DNA of 64,000 nucleotides from Streblospio benedicti. Lineage: Eukaryota; Annelida; Polychaeta; Spionida; Spionidae. The position numbers and the translations under genes were made by a program. Positions 61,501-64,000 of the stretch are shown here, in pieces; position 1 is the stretch's first letter; every line of letters begins with the position of its first letter. The DNA lies in NCBI GenBank assembly GCA_019095985.1, contig CM032661.1:22247196-22311195 (forward strand). The letters are read 5' to 3'. A model generated the notes under the pieces. That model was not told the origin of the DNA and did no database searches. It saw only the letters and a program-made list of their open reading frames with translations.

Positions 61501-63644
61501 TCTCATAGTCACACGTTAATATACGGTCAACACGTTCTATTAAACATGACCCGGTGTTACAAATGTACATGATGAGAACACACTGAATCTGTCTCTTACG
61601 TCAGTCGGATATTGTGTTAGTTTTTACTTGGGTTTGATTAAATAATTTAAAACGTTGAAAACTTATATAAATGGGATAACTCTTACTGTACGTACTTAAA
61701 TGTGTCTTTGTGAAGAGTCTTCAATTTGTTTCCTGTCAAATGAAGCACTTGGAGAGATTCTGTATATAAAAATGCATTTCTTTCTATCTTTTCAATTTGG
61801 TTGTTATTTAGGTCGATGCTTTCCAATGCTCTACATTCGTAAAAACTTTTATTGTGAACTACTTCGATCTTATTTTGATCCAAATATAGAAACTTGAGAT
61901 ATGTCAAGCCAAGGAAATAATTGTCTGCAATTTCAGTTAACTTGTTGCCAGAAAGATGAAGATATACCACGTCAATGTCTGAAAATGTAGCTTCGTTTAA
62001 TGAGCTTAACTTATTGTAAGACAGGTCTAGTACGGCAAGTGACGACTTGACTTTGTAGAACATATCATCTGGAATGGTAGAAATATCATTGTGATCCATG
62101 TATAGTTTTTCCAGTTTCGTAAGACCCGCCAAAGAACTTGAATCTAGATCTCTGATTCTGTTGTAGCTGAGCCATAGTTGTATGAGATTATCACATCCAT
62201 ATAAGACATCAGCACCAATACCCGTGATAAGATTGTCTGTTAAGTTGAGAAGCTGAAAATACAAATACTATTATGAACAACTGTACTACATTAAAATGAG
62301 ATTGCTCTAAATGCTGTTGCTGCTTGCTGCTGCTGTTGTTGCTTTGTTAAAATAGTGTTTCCAAATGTGTTTGACACTTCTAAACAATACTAAGTGTTAT
62401 TAGTTTTACAACAAACCTCTAAGTCGTAGTAATCCAGTTCCGGTATGCGTGTAATCAGGTTGTGCTGCAGGTGGATCTCTTTGCTGGATTCTGGAGCTTC
62501 TGGAAACTCTCTGCATCGGGAATTTTCGCAGTAAAATGTGTCGTTTGATCTGTGTAATAAACGATGTTTCAGTTATAAATATTGTTCTGTGCGTTTAGAC
62601 ATTGAAATAATTCGAGTACATTGTGTGGATCTTCCCAGTGAATGTTCTTCACAAGCATTCTCGTGCAGTCACACCTTAATTTTTCGTTCGATAGAAAATT
62701 TGAAAATCATTCTTAGTTGTAGTCTTTGTTTGGGTCAAATATGCGGCTATAGGAGAGCTAAATAATTTCTGTAATGTTTCATGCAATCATTAAGCACCAG
62801 TCAGACGAGTAACGATTCATGTATGTGTGGTTTTATTACGTGGTGTTGATACATAGGTCATACACACATATTATTAGTCCCAGCATTCTATGATTTTAAT
62901 GCTAACTTACTATGATGTTTATTGTTTTTAACTTTTATTCCACTGAGTGTAGAGGCACACGAAAATGTGACTACGATTTTTAACTAGATTGAAAATTAGC
63001 ATTACTCTTGGTACTACAAACATTGCAAATGTTATCATTTTTAACATGGGATGTTGCAACTTCTATAAATATGTCTACCTCTGTAGCTGCAGTGATAAAC
63101 CTGATAAACTATGCTGATTCGAACTCCACACTGACTTGTTGACAAATTCACTTTATTTAGTCTAAACATTTTCATCATCATTCATTTCCCATCTAAAAGA
63201 TGGAAACTGCGAGTTCTTGAAAACTTTTTGATACCCTTAACGCAAATTTATATTTATAACAAACGTATACCAATGATATGAATTTTGTAAAAAGGGGGCA
63301 ATCTACCTGAATCCATAGTGAAACTTCACAAAAGACCACCTATATCTAGCGACCACGTCCATCATAAGACCGTCGTTTTGTTATCCCAAATTAACATACA
63401 TTTTTTAAAAAAAACACCGAGAACCTCCACAAAAATACCACCTCTCTATTAAAACCACCTGCTGCAATCCACTTGCTGGCTCTACTGTATTTCAAAAATG
63501 CTGTTCTCACTTGTGCATGGCGCACTCTGCGGCACACGGGCCTTCCACGGTGTTGGGGTCCGTGTCCGCTGCGGCCACTGGCACCACTGTCGCCAATACC
63601 AGGGCCGCCGTCACAAGCAGGAGCAGTAGGAGGTGCATCCTCAT
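58535..63644 (-). CDS. Leucine-rich-repeat type I membrane receptor (9 exons, 523 aa)
   Basis: Exons on the minus strand: 63511-63644, 62417-62549, 61687-62252, 61194-61371, 60766-60885, 60386-60513, 59925-60040, 59164-59297, 58535-58597, all in phase. Residues 1-26 are a classic signal peptide (MRMHLLLLLLVTAALVLA). An N-terminal cap with four Cys follows, then about 13 LRRs of the LxxLxLxxNxL type and a C-terminal cap (NPWYCDCQFKWVLSE). One membrane helix follows (IILAGLVIATLTAICVFSF). The roughly 46-residue tail starts with a Cys/Lys cluster (KKCCKCCKK, a palmitoylation candidate) and holds YKTV and YNSL, which fit the Yxx-phi sorting pattern. The third exon can end at either of two donors nine bases apart (61687 or 61696), both in frame. 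Function is probably cell adhesion or recognition; LRR receptors of this layout are too varied to name. Confidence 0.92.
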
Positions 63645-64000
63645 CCTGGGACAGACCACAATCACAATGCACTCATGGGTTTGTATTTTATTAGTAAGAT
63701 GGTACTTGTTGTGTGCTCCAAACTTATTCGCCCGACTGAAGGTCAAAGGTTGAGCAGTCAAATCATTGTCTGTTCTGTTCTGTTTACTTAAACATTTAAA
63801 GCAATGCATAGCTTTTGACATGAGCCGGTGACTTTAGTCATAGCATGTATACGAGGTGAATATACATTTGTATGCACTCTCTTTTGGCATGAGCATACAA
63901 ATGAGCTTGTTTTATTGGCTGCATGTACCGGCAACGTTCTGCATTTGCACTGAGATGAATGGCACATTCGGCTGGGGTACCGGGTGACTCTCTAGGGTGA
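63645..64000 (-). promoter_or_regulatory. Upstream region of the LRR receptor
   Basis: This should include the 5' UTR and promoter of the LRR gene. The frame stays open upstream of the chosen Met, but the signal peptide starts at that Met. I see no TATA box or clear factor sites. Confidence 0.35.

Overview
This is a stretch of an animal genome. Its genes have many short exons with GT/AG introns, it is AT-rich (my rough impression is 60-65% A+T), and it is loaded with small inverted-repeat elements and retroelement pieces. The gene content (REJ/PLAT polycystin-1 relative, carbohydrate sulfotransferase, ExoV-like protein, LRR receptor, Penelope-like element with GIY-YIG domain) best fits a marine invertebrate, probably a deuterostome such as a hemichordate or lancelet. 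That placement is inference only.

Layout. (1) 1-1857: an unassigned GC-rich block and a long fold-back element. (2) 1858-15516, plus strand: a 26-exon polycystin-1-like gene. I could carry its reading frame through every junction to 1787 codons: possible signal peptide, 18-bp-repeat mucin-like region, REJ region, GAIN/GPS, one membrane helix, PLAT, four more helices, then a stop where the family normally has its channel half. (3) 15517-22928: mostly no gene, with one GC-rich orphan reading frame (18037-18522), a G-rich terminal-inverted-repeat element and several small palindromic insertions. (4) 22929-26584, plus: a 6-exon Golgi-type carbohydrate sulfotransferase (366 aa) with a 597-bp fold-back element in its third intron. 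(5) 27785-28553, minus: the 3' part of an ExoV/pyruvyl-transferase-like gene that runs into an assembly gap. (6) 28654-38990: repeats and a LINE 3' end, with no convincing gene. (7) 39007-39738, minus: a compact 3-exon gene for a 135-residue basic protein I do not recognise, with an E-box-rich upstream region. (8) 39930-58500: gene-poor, holding a CTG repeat, a possible small spliced transcript, nested hairpin elements, a 160-180 bp satellite, a broken Penelope-like element and a second gap. (9) 58535-63644, minus: a complete 9-exon leucine-rich-repeat membrane receptor (523 aa).

The genes do not form an operon or an evident pathway. Three of them (polycystin-like, LRR receptor, sulfotransferase) act at the cell surface or in the secretory path, but I see no sign that they form one system. 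The least expected signals are the polycystin-like gene that stops before the channel domain, the duplicated splice acceptor at its last exon, and a set of 25-28 bp palindromes each flanked by perfect 7-bp direct repeats that look like DNA-transposon excision scars.
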